DNA from: Marinobacter qingdaonensis
GTDB taxonomy: Bacteria > Pseudomonadota > Gammaproteobacteria > Pseudomonadales > Oleiphilaceae
Direction: 5' to 3'
Length of the DNA stretch: 64,000 nucleotides
Assembly: GCF_034555935.1 (NCBI RefSeq)
Contig: NZ_JAYDCJ010000003.1
Span: 2,790,001 to 2,854,000 of the forward strand
The translations under genes were made by a program, and so were the position numbers. Position 1 is the stretch's first letter. Each line of letters begins with the position of its first letter. This document shows, one piece after another, positions 8,362 through 16,652 of the stretch. The notes under the pieces were generated by a model. That model was not told the origin of the DNA. It worked only from the letters and a program-made list of their open reading frames with translations, and did not search any database.

Positions 8362-10044
8362 TTACATCCCGAGCCACTCGGTCAACTGAAGATTGTTCTT
8401 CAGTCGAAGCCGCTGTTGAAGCATTCCCTCGAATACACAATCAACAGTTGGGCTGCTACCTAACAGCGGCAGCGCCGCTTCGGCCTCACTGAAAAACTGC
8501 GATTCCCGATCGGTACCAACAACTGCCCTCTGCCACCATTCGATGATCCTCGGTCTGGCCGCTTTCAGAAGGGAATCTGCAGGGAGTTTTTCCGACTTTG
8601 CGGCATTTGCTGAATGCGAGGCGGGCAACAGGTTCCAGAGGTCGTTATTGCTCCAGCGAGACCAAGGGAAACAATGATCAATATCGTAGCTCAATGCCCT
8701 CAGATTGCGCGCTGTCCAAACACACTCCACTGACCCACTCGAGAGTTGCCCCTCCACCATTTTCCTTACGAACGCAGTGTCGCGGCGGCCTTCTGCCCAT
8801 TGCAGCGCCTGATGGAAGGTATCCATGGAGTAACGTATTTCCCAGCTCCCCATCAGGTTAACCCATTCATTCACAATGGCAGGCTCAACCCAGCAGGCAT
8901 ATCGACTGAAGGTATCCCACAGCATCGCGGGAACACGGAAACGCCCAAATTGTTCAAGCGTCTTTTTATCCAGCCTTACTGGCTCTTCTCGAATCGGAAA
9001 CCTGCTGCTGCCGCCTTCAAAAATCTGCCGATTCGTCCCTGGCCAGGTTGTAAATTTTGCGGGGTTCTTGAGAATATTTGCCGAAGCAACTTTTATGGCT
9101 CTCATCACTACAGGGGCATGCTCCTCCGAGAGGGCCAACCCAACCCTGAAATCCAAAGGCGACAACTTCTCCAACTCGTAAAAATCTTCACGGGCAAAAC
9201 CATAGCCCGCAGCTCCAGGGGCCTGACGGAGCCGATGCTTAAGCACCAGTGGGTGATAAAGCATCAGCCAGAACAACCCAACGGCACCAAGCGGAAGCTC
9301 CACCCAGTCATCCGATCTGTTGAGTATCAATCCCGGTGAACTATCAGCAATTCTCACCAGAGTTCGAAGTAAGCCCAACTTGTACGTTGAGGACTTATTG
9401 TCGTTAACGATGATGTGGCGCAACGTTGGAAGCGCGCCGGTACCATCGTCCGGAAGCCTATAGGCGGCCGTTTCCCACCAAACATCCTTGCGCTCTAACT
9501 CATCTGCTTGACGCACGTCAGACAGAAGGACCGGGATCACTGCCCGCTGGCGGGCAAAGCTGTCCAACTCTGCCCTGCTAACCTCATAGAACTGCCTTTC
9601 ACCGTCCCCTGGGCCATGCCGGAGCGTAACGACCAGAAGCCCGGACGGCGCCAACAACTCAGTAAGAATTCGAAAAGCCCTTTGCCTGGAAGTCGGCGGT
9701 AAATGCATCCAGACAGCAGAAACAAGAATGAGATCGAAGCGATAACTGAGCTTACGGATTCGGGCTAACTCGGGAAGGGCATCATCCATCCACTGGATAG
9801 TTTTCTCAGAAGTCGCGGACTGCCCAAGCCGGCGAAGCTCCGAAGCAGGCTCCACGGCAATCACATCCCAACCCCGCTCAGCAAGACCTAGAGCATCACG
9901 GCCACTCCCGGCCCCAACATCTAATGCCAGGCCACCCTGCCCATTTAACTGGCTAATCCAGTCGCGGTGGACCTGCTCGAAATTCAGGGACTGGTATTGG
10001 GTGAAAAAAGCTTGAGCGTTACGGTTGTATGGGCTGATTGTCAT
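8362..10044 (-). CDS. Methyltransferase-HNH nuclease fusion, candidate defence protein
   Basis: The 560-residue protein joins two enzyme domains. Residues about 1-195 form a class I SAM-dependent methyltransferase: motif I is LDVGAGSGRD (41-50) and the ribose-binding acidic residue lies in AVEP (Glu65). It lacks NPPY- and PCQ-type motifs of DNA base methyltransferases, so its target is unclear. A middle region carries NDNKSSTYKLGLLR (214-227). I recall this motif from HNH proteins in accessory regions, but have not checked it. Near the C-terminus DIDHCFPWS (454-462), NLLP (471-474) and NAAKSEKLP (480-488) form an HNH-type nuclease site with His457, Asn471 and Asn480 as likely key residues. 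Base composition is visibly lower in GC than flanking genes. It lies next to tRNA-Cys and tRNA-Gly, a common site for acquired genes. Function is inferred; domain calls are good. Confidence 0.75.
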   Translation of the reverse strand: MTISPYNRNAQAFFTQYQSLNFEQVHRDWISQLNGQGGLALDVGAGSGRDALGLAERGWDVIAVEPASELRRLGQSATSEKTIQWMDDALPELARIRKLSYRFDLILVSAVWMHLPPTSRQRAFRILTELLAPSGLLVVTLRHGPGDGERQFYEVSRAELDSFARQRAVIPVLLSDVRQADELERKDVWWETAAYRLPDDGTGALPTLRHIIVNDNKSSTYKLGLLRTLVRIADSSPGLILNRSDDWVELPLGAVGLFWLMLYHPLVLKHRLRQAPGAAGYGFAREDFYELEKLSPLDFRVGLALSEEHAPVVMRAIKVASANILKNPAKFTTWPGTNRQIFEGGSSRFPIREEPVRLDKKTLEQFGRFRVPAMLWDTFSRYACWVEPAIVNEWVNLMGSWEIRYSMDTFHQALQWAEGRRDTAFVRKMVEGQLSSGSVECVWTARNLRALSYDIDHCFPWSRWSNNDLWNLLPASHSANAAKSEKLPADSLLKAARPRIIEWWQRAVVGTDRESQFFSEAEAALPLLGSSPTVDCVFEGMLQQRLRLKNNLQLTEWLGM

Positions 10045-10245
10045 TGAATGCTGATTACCACGTTCGCCATTCGATGGAGGTTACTTAATCACGAATGGCT
10101 GGGTTGCTGCCAGCGGCGAGTCGAGAAAGAGAAGTAGAAAAAGGAAGGAGAATAGGCCAAGCGACAGGTATAAAGCCCCGATGTCATTCCACTCGGAAAT
10201 GGACAACACTGGTGGAACCTTTGCTCTATTAAATAAGGAAGAAAT

Positions 10246-10319
10246 TGGAGGCGCGGGTCGGAATCGAACCGGCGTACACGGAGTTGCAGTCCGCTGCATA
10301 ACCACTCTGCCACCGCGCC
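10246..10319 (-). tRNA. tRNA-Cys (GCA)
   Basis: The minus strand folds as a 74-nt tRNA. The acceptor stem is GGCGCGG paired with CCGCGCC, the anticodon is GCA in the loop CTGCAAC, the T arm contains GGTTCGATTCC, the discriminator is U, and CCA is encoded (10246-10248). It is 83 bp downstream of tRNA-Gly in the same transcript. No tRNA-Leu follows, unlike the glyW-cysT-leuZ order of enterobacteria. Confidence 0.96.
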
Positions 10320-10402
10320 GGGAAAGCCTGAATTTGGCTCTTGCTCTCAGGAGGCGTGAGAGACTTGGATTGTGATTTCCAACCGGCGAACCGGAGAGAA
10401 AT

Positions 10403-10478
10403 TGGAGCGGGAAACGAGATTCGAACTCGCGACCCCAACCTTGGCAAGGTTGTGCTCTACCAACTGAGCTATTCCCGC
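10403..10478 (-). tRNA. tRNA-Gly (GCC)
   Basis: The minus strand gives a complete 76-nt cloverleaf. The acceptor stem is GCGGGAA paired with TTCCCGC, the D arm contains AGCTCAGTTGGTAGAGC, the anticodon is GCC in CTTGCCAAG, the T arm contains GAGTTCGAATCTC, and CCA is encoded. It is the first gene of the tRNA-Gly/tRNA-Cys transcript. Confidence 0.97.
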
Positions 10479-10495
10479 TTGGTCAACGAGGGCGT

Positions 10496-10523
10496 ATTCT
10501 ACGGATTCGACCGTTTCCGTCAA
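10496..10523 (-). promoter_or_regulatory. Promoter of the tRNA-Gly/tRNA-Cys operon
   Basis: On the minus strand TTGACG (10518-10523) and TAGAAT (10496-10501) are spaced by 16 bp, about 18 bp before the tRNA-Gly 5' end. A-rich sequence upstream of the -35 box resembles the UP element of stable RNA promoters. Confidence 0.75.
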
Positions 10524-10671
10524 CCTCTTTTTTCAACTTTTTGTTTTATAGGCTATTTTGGGCATTTTTTGTCCGATTGGGCTACCCCCTGCTCACTGGC
10601 GAAGAGGCGGTAGTGTTTCTAAGCTGGAAGTAAGACGGAAGCCAACAATAACCGACGGATCTTAAGCCAAC

Positions 10672-11847
10672 GTGACCAGGCCCGCCAAAGAAGACCATCC
10701 GATTTTTGCGGCGAGCACGACGACGCCGGGCAGTGTCGTATTTGCCGGTGATTCGTTGGCCATCTCTGGCGACTGGACCCTCACCGACCATCAGCACCTC
10801 AAACGCACCCTCGCCTCATTGGACTCGCAGTTTTCGCCAGGTACCGCGATTGCCGAGGTGGATCTGGCCGGCCTCGGTCGCCTGGATACCGCCGGCGCCT
10901 CCCTGTTGGTGTCGTTTCTGGGACCGGAGCGCCTGCACCGGCTGGCCAGCGAGGGCCGAGACCTGGCGCGCGAAAAAAGCGCCCTGCTGTTGGCGGTCTG
11001 CGAGGCCATGATGGACCGGACCGAACCGGCGCCGCCCCGGGTGTCATTTCTGACGGGCCTGCTGGCCGAAACCGGCCAGCGCACCGAAAACATCGTTGGC
11101 TTGCTCAAGGACCTCAATGGCTTTATCGGCCAGACCCTGGGCACCCTGTTCTGGATCCTGCCCCGCCCCTGGCGCTGGCGCATCACCCCGTTCATTGCCG
11201 CCATTCAGGAAACCGGCCTGAATGCCCTGCCCATCGTGGCGCTGCTGACATTCCTGGTCGGTGCGGTGGTGGCCTTTCTGGGCGCCACCGTACTGCAGAG
11301 CTTCGGGGCGACCATTTACACGGTAAATCTGGTGACGTTTTCCTTCCTGCGGGAATTCGGGGTGCTGTTGGCCGCGATTCTGCTGGCCGGTCGCACCGCC
11401 AGCGCCTTTACCGCCCACATCGGCGCCATGAAGGTCAACGAGGAGCTGGACGCCATCCGCACCCTGGGCCTGAGCCCGATCGAACTCCTGGTCATTCCGC
11501 GGGTGTTGGCGATGATGGTCAGCCTGCCCATCCTGGCTTTTGTCGGCATGATTTCCGGCATCGCCGGCGGTGCCACCGTCTGTGCCCTGGCCCTGGACAT
11601 CTACCTCACCCAGTTCCTGGCCATCATCGAACGCAGCATCGAGGTCCGGCATTTTCTGGTGGGACTGGGCAAAGCCCCGCTGTTCGCCTTTATCATCGCC
11701 GTGATCGGCTGCCTGGAGGGCTTCAAGGTCAGCGGCAGCGCCCAGTCGGTGGGCGAACACACCACCTCGAGTGTGGTGCAGTCGATTTTCATGGTCATTC
11801 TGCTCGACTCCATCGCGGCCATGTTCTTCATGGAAATGGGGTGGTGA
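10672..11847 (+). CDS. MlaE-type lipid ABC transporter permease with N-terminal STAS domain
   Basis: The 391-residue protein starts with a STAS-like domain (about 25-120, with VDLAGLGRLDTAGASLLVSFL) and continues as an MlaE/YrbE permease (about 140-391) with several membrane helices and the conserved stretch containing FLREFGVLLAAILLAGRTASAF. In E. coli the STAS protein MlaB is a separate subunit; here it is fused to the permease. It moves phospholipids between inner and outer membranes together with the ATPase, MCE protein and lipoprotein encoded directly downstream. The start is a GTG with a weak Shine-Dalgarno sequence, so the exact N-terminus is uncertain. Confidence 0.87.
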   Translation: MTRPAKEDHPIFAASTTTPGSVVFAGDSLAISGDWTLTDHQHLKRTLASLDSQFSPGTAIAEVDLAGLGRLDTAGASLLVSFLGPERLHRLASEGRDLAREKSALLLAVCEAMMDRTEPAPPRVSFLTGLLAETGQRTENIVGLLKDLNGFIGQTLGTLFWILPRPWRWRITPFIAAIQETGLNALPIVALLTFLVGAVVAFLGATVLQSFGATIYTVNLVTFSFLREFGVLLAAILLAGRTASAFTAHIGAMKVNEELDAIRTLGLSPIELLVIPRVLAMMVSLPILAFVGMISGIAGGATVCALALDIYLTQFLAIIERSIEVRHFLVGLGKAPLFAFIIAVIGCLEGFKVSGSAQSVGEHTTSSVVQSIFMVILLDSIAAMFFMEMGW

Positions 11848-11850
11848 GTC

Positions 11851-12681
11851 ATGGTTAAGCGTCACCGACTCGAACCCCATCCGGCCTCCCTGGGCGAGAC
11901 CGTCATCCAGGTGCGCCAGCTGTGCAACCGCTTTGGTCCCCACACCATCCACGAAAACCTGGACCTGGACCTGATGACCGGCGAGATTCTGGGCGTGGTG
12001 GGTGGGTCCGGCACCGGCAAGACCGTGTTGCTGCGCAGCATTGTCGGCCTGATCCGACCGGCCGCCGGCCACATCCATGTCTTTGGCAAGGATCTGGAGG
12101 AACTGCCGGAGCGGGAACGGTCGGTCGCCCAGCAGCGCCTGGGCGTTCTGTTCCAGGGCGGCGCCCTGTTCACCTCGCTCAACCTGCAGGAGAACATCGC
12201 GGTTCCGCTGATGGAGCACGCCGGGCTGAACCGAGCGGACGCCGAACAGCTGGCCCGCATGAAGCTGGCGCTGACCGGACTTCCGCCCGAGGCCGCATTG
12301 AAGTACCCCTCGGAACTGTCGGGCGGGATGGTGAAACGGGCCTCCCTGGCCCGTGCGCTGGCGTTGGACCCGGAGGTCCTGTTCCTGGACGAGCCAACCG
12401 CCGGCCTCGACCCCATCGGCGCCGCCGCCTTCGACCGGCTGATCGTGACTTTGCGGGATGCGCTCGGGCTGACGGTTTTTATGGTCACCCACGACCTGGA
12501 CACGCTGTACGCCACCTGCGACCGCATCGCCGTGCTGTCCCAGAAAAAGGTCCTGGTGGCCGATCGCATCGAACGGGTGGCGGCCGTGGACGACCCGTGG
12601 ATCCAGGACTATTTCAACGGGCCCCGGGGACGGGCCGCCAGTCACGCCGTGCCGGGCAACACCCACGGACAGAAGGAGTAA
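11851..12681 (+). CDS. MlaF-type ABC transporter ATP-binding protein
   Basis: The 276-residue ATPase has a Walker A motif GGSGTGKTVLLR (about residues 51-62), the signature LSGGMVKRASLARALALDP (the SGGM form typical of MlaF-like ATPases), and a Walker B LFLDEPTAGLDP. It powers the adjacent permease. It starts 3 bp after the permease stop, so translation is probably coupled. Confidence 0.92.
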   Translation: MVKRHRLEPHPASLGETVIQVRQLCNRFGPHTIHENLDLDLMTGEILGVVGGSGTGKTVLLRSIVGLIRPAAGHIHVFGKDLEELPERERSVAQQRLGVLFQGGALFTSLNLQENIAVPLMEHAGLNRADAEQLARMKLALTGLPPEAALKYPSELSGGMVKRASLARALALDPEVLFLDEPTAGLDPIGAAAFDRLIVTLRDALGLTVFMVTHDLDTLYATCDRIAVLSQKKVLVADRIERVAAVDDPWIQDYFNGPRGRAASHAVPGNTHGQKE

Positions 12682-12690
12682 GGGAGGGGT

Positions 12691-13629
12691 ATGGAGCCGA
12701 AAGCCCACCACATCATCATCGGTTTGTTCACCTTGCTGGCGTTCGCCGCCGCCCTGCTGTTTGCCCTGTGGTTGGCCAAGTCCTCGGCGGACCGGAACTG
12801 GTCGTTCTACCAAATTGGCTTCAACCACCCGGTCAGCGGGCTCTCCAAGGGCAACCCCGTGCTCTACAGCGGCGTCCAGGTGGGCGATGTGGTGGATCTG
12901 CATCTGGACCCGCGGGACCCGAGCCACGTCCGGGTGCTGATCCGGGTCGACCAGGACATCCCCATTCGCGAAAACACCCGGGCCGGACTGGTACTGGCGA
13001 ACATCACCGGCAGCATGAGCATCCAGTTCACCGGCGGCACCCTGGACAGCCCAATTCTCGAGGGCAGCATGGAGGACCCGCCCCTGATCATGGCCAGGCG
13101 CTCCGCCTTCGACAACCTGATGGCAAACGGCCAGGACCTGCTGCAGCAAGCCGATGCGCTGCTGACCAACGCCAACCGGATGTTCTCGCAACAGAACACC
13201 GACAACCTGTCGAGCATCCTGACCACCACCCGGGAAGCCGTGGAAGCCCTGATGGCCCAGCGTGCCGAGTTTTCACAGTTGCTGACTCGGTTGGACACCG
13301 CCGGCCAGCGGGCCGCCGAGGCCTCGGTCAAGGTGGCCCAGGTGTCGGACACCGTGAATACCCTGCTCACCAATGACGGGCAAGCCGCCCTGGCCTCGCT
13401 GGAGCAGACACTGACCACCATTCAGGCCACCGCGGCGCGCATCGACCGGCTGACCCGGGAAAACGAAGGTGCCATGGACTCCGGGCTTCAGGGCATGGGG
13501 GAATTGGCGCCGGCGCTCCGGGAATTGCGCAGCACCCTGCGCAACCTGAACCAGTTCACCCGCCGGCTCGGTGAAGACCCAACCCGAACCATCTGGGGCG
13601 GCGAAACCATCAAGGAGTTATCGCAGTGA
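12691..13629 (+). CDS. MCE (MlaD-like) lipid-binding protein
   Basis: The 312-residue protein has one N-terminal membrane anchor (about 8-28), then an MCE domain (about 38-115, with GLSKGNPVLYSGVQVGDV), then a long helical region to the C-terminus. It would form a ring in the periplasm that binds and shuttles lipids for the ABC transporter. A strong Shine-Dalgarno sequence (GGGAGGGG) lies 1-8 bp upstream. The long helical tail is like PqiB/YebT and actinobacterial MCE proteins more than the short MlaD of E. coli. Confidence 0.88.
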   Translation: MEPKAHHIIIGLFTLLAFAAALLFALWLAKSSADRNWSFYQIGFNHPVSGLSKGNPVLYSGVQVGDVVDLHLDPRDPSHVRVLIRVDQDIPIRENTRAGLVLANITGSMSIQFTGGTLDSPILEGSMEDPPLIMARRSAFDNLMANGQDLLQQADALLTNANRMFSQQNTDNLSSILTTTREAVEALMAQRAEFSQLLTRLDTAGQRAAEASVKVAQVSDTVNTLLTNDGQAALASLEQTLTTIQATAARIDRLTRENEGAMDSGLQGMGELAPALRELRSTLRNLNQFTRRLGEDPTRTIWGGETIKELSQ

Positions 13630-14240
13630 GACAGTCAGCGAATCGATGGGCCCTGGTGGCGGTTCTGGCAGGACTGGTTACGGGGTGCACCTTGTTTCCC
13701 AGCCCCGAGCCACCCCGGGTGATGGATTTCTCCGTTCCCGAGCCGGAGTTCCGTGCCCAAGAGACCCAGGCTTTGAGTGTTCGGGTCGAATTGCCCTACG
13801 CCTCCGACCCCATCAACAGCAACCGCATACTGGCCAAGCCCAACCCGTTCGAATTCCAGGTGTACGATGAGGTGCGCTGGCGCGACACCATCCCGGTGGT
13901 GATCCGGGATCTGCTGATCCGGACCCTGCGGGCCAGTAACGGCTTTGCCCACGTGATCAGCGACAGCAATCCGGCCGATGCCGACTGGACCCTGGTGAGC
14001 GAGCTGGCCTCATTCCATACCGAGAATAACGACAGCCAGGTGAAGGCGGTGATTCAACTGCATGGCCAGATGATCGACAACCGGTCCCGGAAGACCCTGT
14101 GCGCCGAGAGTTTTCAGGCCCGGGAGCCAACCCCGGGCGCCAGCATCGAGCAGGTGGTGGCGGCGTTTGGCAAGGCCGGCGAGCAGCTGGCGAACGCGGT
14201 GGCCCGATGGGCGTCGGCGTGCCGGCGGAGCAAGCCCTAG
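13626..14240 (+). CDS. ABC-type transport auxiliary lipoprotein (PqiC-like)
   Basis: The 204-residue protein has a lipoprotein signal with lipobox LVTGC (Cys at about 21) and the layout of the ABC-transporter auxiliary family (PqiC/LptA-like, PF03886): a beta-rich domain followed by a C-terminal helix where AFGKAGEQLANAVARW is found. It is expected in the outer membrane as partner of the MCE protein. The GTG start overlaps the previous stop (GTGA), indicating coupling. Its end overlaps the convergent pgsA stop by 4 bp. Confidence 0.82.
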   Translation: MRQSANRWALVAVLAGLVTGCTLFPSPEPPRVMDFSVPEPEFRAQETQALSVRVELPYASDPINSNRILAKPNPFEFQVYDEVRWRDTIPVVIRDLLIRTLRASNGFAHVISDSNPADADWTLVSELASFHTENNDSQVKAVIQLHGQMIDNRSRKTLCAESFQAREPTPGASIEQVVAAFGKAGEQLANAVARWASACRRSKP

Positions 14241-14785
14241 GTGGCGGGAAACAGATCCGACCAGGCTGCTTTCAGGTAGAGCCCCATGGACCAGAGGGTC
14301 AGCCCCGCGGCAATGTACAGCAGGCCGATGGAAACGTCCGCCAGCGCGACGCCGGGCGGAAACGCCAGCAGGCCAACGATGGCCGCCATCTGCGCGGTGG
14401 TCTTTATCTTGCCGATGTAGGACACCGCGACACTGGCGCGGCTGCCAATCTCCGCCATCCACTCCCGCAATGCGGAAATCACGATTTCCCGGCCGATGAT
14501 CACCGTTGCCGGGATGGTCAGCAGGATGCTCGAGTGCTCTTCGATCAGCACCGCCAGCGCCACGGCCACCATCAGCTTGTCCGCCACCGGATCCAGGAAG
14601 GCACCGAACGGGGTGCTCTGGTCCAACTTGCGCGCCAGATAGCCATCCAGCCAATCGGTCAGGCCCGCCAGGGCGAAGATGCAGGCACTGACCAGATAAC
14701 TCCACTCCACCGGCAGATAAAAAATCATCACGAACACCGGGATCATGATGATGCGAGAGAGTGTGAGTATGTTCGGTAAATTCAT
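14237..14785 (-). CDS. pgsA: CDP-diacylglycerol-glycerol-3-phosphate 3-phosphatidyltransferase
   Basis: This 182-residue inner-membrane enzyme makes phosphatidylglycerol phosphate, the precursor of phosphatidylglycerol and cardiolipin. The CDP-alcohol phosphatidyltransferase motif is intact: DWLDGYLAR, then GAFLDPVAD with the catalytic aspartates. ATG at 14785 is preferred over an upstream in-frame start at 14803 because AAGGA lies 4 bp before it and the N-terminus then matches the family. It follows uvrC on the same strand with a 7-bp gap. The uvrC-pgsA pair is conserved in gammaproteobacteria. Confidence 0.93.
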   Translation of the reverse strand: MNLPNILTLSRIIMIPVFVMIFYLPVEWSYLVSACIFALAGLTDWLDGYLARKLDQSTPFGAFLDPVADKLMVAVALAVLIEEHSSILLTIPATVIIGREIVISALREWMAEIGSRASVAVSYIGKIKTTAQMAAIVGLLAFPPGVALADVSIGLLYIAAGLTLWSMGLYLKAAWSDLFPAT

Positions 14786-14792
14786 GCTGTCC

Positions 14793-16652
14793 TTACTCGT
14801 CATGCAGTGCTGCGTAGATATTTTCCGCCAGGGCCTTGCTGATGCCCTGAACCTTGGTCATCTCGTCCACGCTGGCTTTGCGGATTTCCTGTATGCCGCC
14901 AAAGTAGCGAATGAGGTCCCTGCGCCGCTTCGGCCCCACACCCTCAATCCCCTCCAGCGTTGATTGCCGCCGCTTCTTGTCGCGGCGGGCCCGGTGGCCA
15001 GTGATGGCAAACCGGTGCGATTCGTCCCGGATGTGCTGAATCAGATGCAAGGCCGGGGAGTCGGCCGGAACCCGGAACACATCACCGGTCATGGCATCGA
15101 TCAACTGCTCCATCCCCGCGCGCCGGGTCACGCCCTTCGCGACCCCGATCAGCGGAATATCGGAAATACCAAGCTCATCAAAGACTTCCCTGGCAATGTT
15201 CAACTGCCCCTTACCACCGTCGATGAAAACCAGGTCGGGCCGCTTGCCCTCCCCGGCCACCACCCGTTTGTAGCGCCGGGTCAGTACCTGGCGCATGGCG
15301 GCGTAGTCGTCGCCACCGGTGATGTCGGCGATGTTATAGAGCCGATAATCGCTCTTGAGCGGGCCATTCTCGTCGAAAACGACGCAGGATGCGACGGTAT
15401 TTTCCCCGTGACTGTGGCTGATGTCGAAACATTCCATGCGCGCCGGCGTCTCCGCCAGCTCCAGCATGTCCCGCAGCGCCAGCAACCGGCGGTACACGGT
15501 TTCCTTGCTGGCCAGGTGGGTCAGCAGGGTCTGGCGGGCGTTGGTCATGGCCAGTTCCAACCAGCGCCGGCGTTCGCCCCGGACGTTGCCGCGAATTCGG
15601 GTCTCCCGGTTGGCCGCCTCTGACAGCGCCTGGGCCAACAGCTCCTGGCCCTCCACGTCCACCGGCACCAGGATGTCCCGGGGAATCTCCCGGCGGGTGT
15701 TGCCGCCAAAATAATACTGGCCGAGGAAGGCGCTCAGCAGCTCACCTTCGGTCTGTTCGATCGAATAGCGCGGAAAGTAGTCCTTGGTGCCCAGCACCCG
15801 GCCACCACGCACGATGATCACCACGATGCAGACAATGCCGGCATCCTGGGCGATGGCCAGGACATCGGCGTCGCCACCCTCGCCGTCCACGGACTGCTGC
15901 TCCTGGACATGACGCAGGTGGTTGATCTGGTCCCGGTAGGCCGCCGCCTTTTCGAATTCGAGGTTCTGGGACGCCGTCTCCATGGCCTGCATCAGGTCGT
16001 GGATGATGGCCGGGTTCTTGCCCTCGAGGAACATGGCGGCGTGACGGATGTCCTCCTGGTACTCCTCCGGGCTGATGTACTCCACGCAGGGCGCGGTACA
16101 GCGGTTAATCTGGTATTGCAGACACGGCCGGGTCCTATTTCTGAAATAGCTTTCAGTACAGGATCTTATACGGAATACCTTCTGCAGAATGTTAAGACTT
16201 TCCTTGACCGCCCCGGAACTCGGAAAGGGGCCGAACCAGGTACCGCCTCCTTTCTTGGTGCGGCCACGGCGGAAGGTTAGCGACGGATAATCGCTGTGGG
16301 AAGACAGATAGATGTACGGGTAGGATTTGTCGTCCCGCAGCAGAATGTTGTAGGGCGGGCGCAGGGACTTGATCAGGTTCTGTTCCAGCAGCAGGGCTTC
16401 GGTCTCGCTGCCGGTGATGGTCACTTCGATGGAGGCTATCTTGCCGACGAGGGCCTCGGTCTTGGGCGCCAGGCCGGTCTTGCGGAAGTAGCTGCTGACC
16501 CGTTGCTTGAGGTTGCGGGCTTTGCCCACGTACAGCACGGAGCCAGCCTCGTCGTACATCCGATAGACGCCGGGCCGTTCCGTGAGCCGTTTCAGGAAGT
16601 TCTTACTGTCGAACTCCGCTGGCTGCTGAACCGATTCAGACCTTGTCGGCAT
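14793..16652 (-). CDS. uvrC: Excinuclease ABC subunit C
   Basis: The 619-residue protein has an N-terminal GIY-YIG nuclease domain (RPGVYRMYDEAGSVLYVGKA, about 28-47), a Cys-containing linker, a UVR motif (about 200-235), an RNase H-like 5' endonuclease domain with ECFDISHSHGENTV, and C-terminal helix-hairpin-helix repeats (GIEGVGPKRRRDLIRYFG). It makes both incisions in nucleotide excision repair with UvrAB. The ATG at 16652 overlaps the end of gacA, a classic gacA/uvrY-uvrC arrangement. Confidence 0.96.
   Translation of the reverse strand: MPTRSESVQQPAEFDSKNFLKRLTERPGVYRMYDEAGSVLYVGKARNLKQRVSSYFRKTGLAPKTEALVGKIASIEVTITGSETEALLLEQNLIKSLRPPYNILLRDDKSYPYIYLSSHSDYPSLTFRRGRTKKGGGTWFGPFPSSGAVKESLNILQKVFRIRSCTESYFRNRTRPCLQYQINRCTAPCVEYISPEEYQEDIRHAAMFLEGKNPAIIHDLMQAMETASQNLEFEKAAAYRDQINHLRHVQEQQSVDGEGGDADVLAIAQDAGIVCIVVIIVRGGRVLGTKDYFPRYSIEQTEGELLSAFLGQYYFGGNTRREIPRDILVPVDVEGQELLAQALSEAANRETRIRGNVRGERRRWLELAMTNARQTLLTHLASKETVYRRLLALRDMLELAETPARMECFDISHSHGENTVASCVVFDENGPLKSDYRLYNIADITGGDDYAAMRQVLTRRYKRVVAGEGKRPDLVFIDGGKGQLNIAREVFDELGISDIPLIGVAKGVTRRAGMEQLIDAMTGDVFRVPADSPALHLIQHIRDESHRFAITGHRARRDKKRRQSTLEGIEGVGPKRRRDLIRYFGGIQEIRKASVDEMTKVQGISKALAENIYAALHDE

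Noticed and set aside
10081..10447. Several short frames across the tRNA-Cys and tRNA-Gly genes
   Set aside because: They are read-throughs of tRNA sequence, not proteins.
11044..13191. A 715-codon open frame on the minus strand opposite the lipid transporter genes
   Set aside because: It lies antisense to three clear genes with intact motifs, is rich in Gly, Gln, His and Asp as shadow frames in GC-rich DNA are, and shows no recognisable domain.
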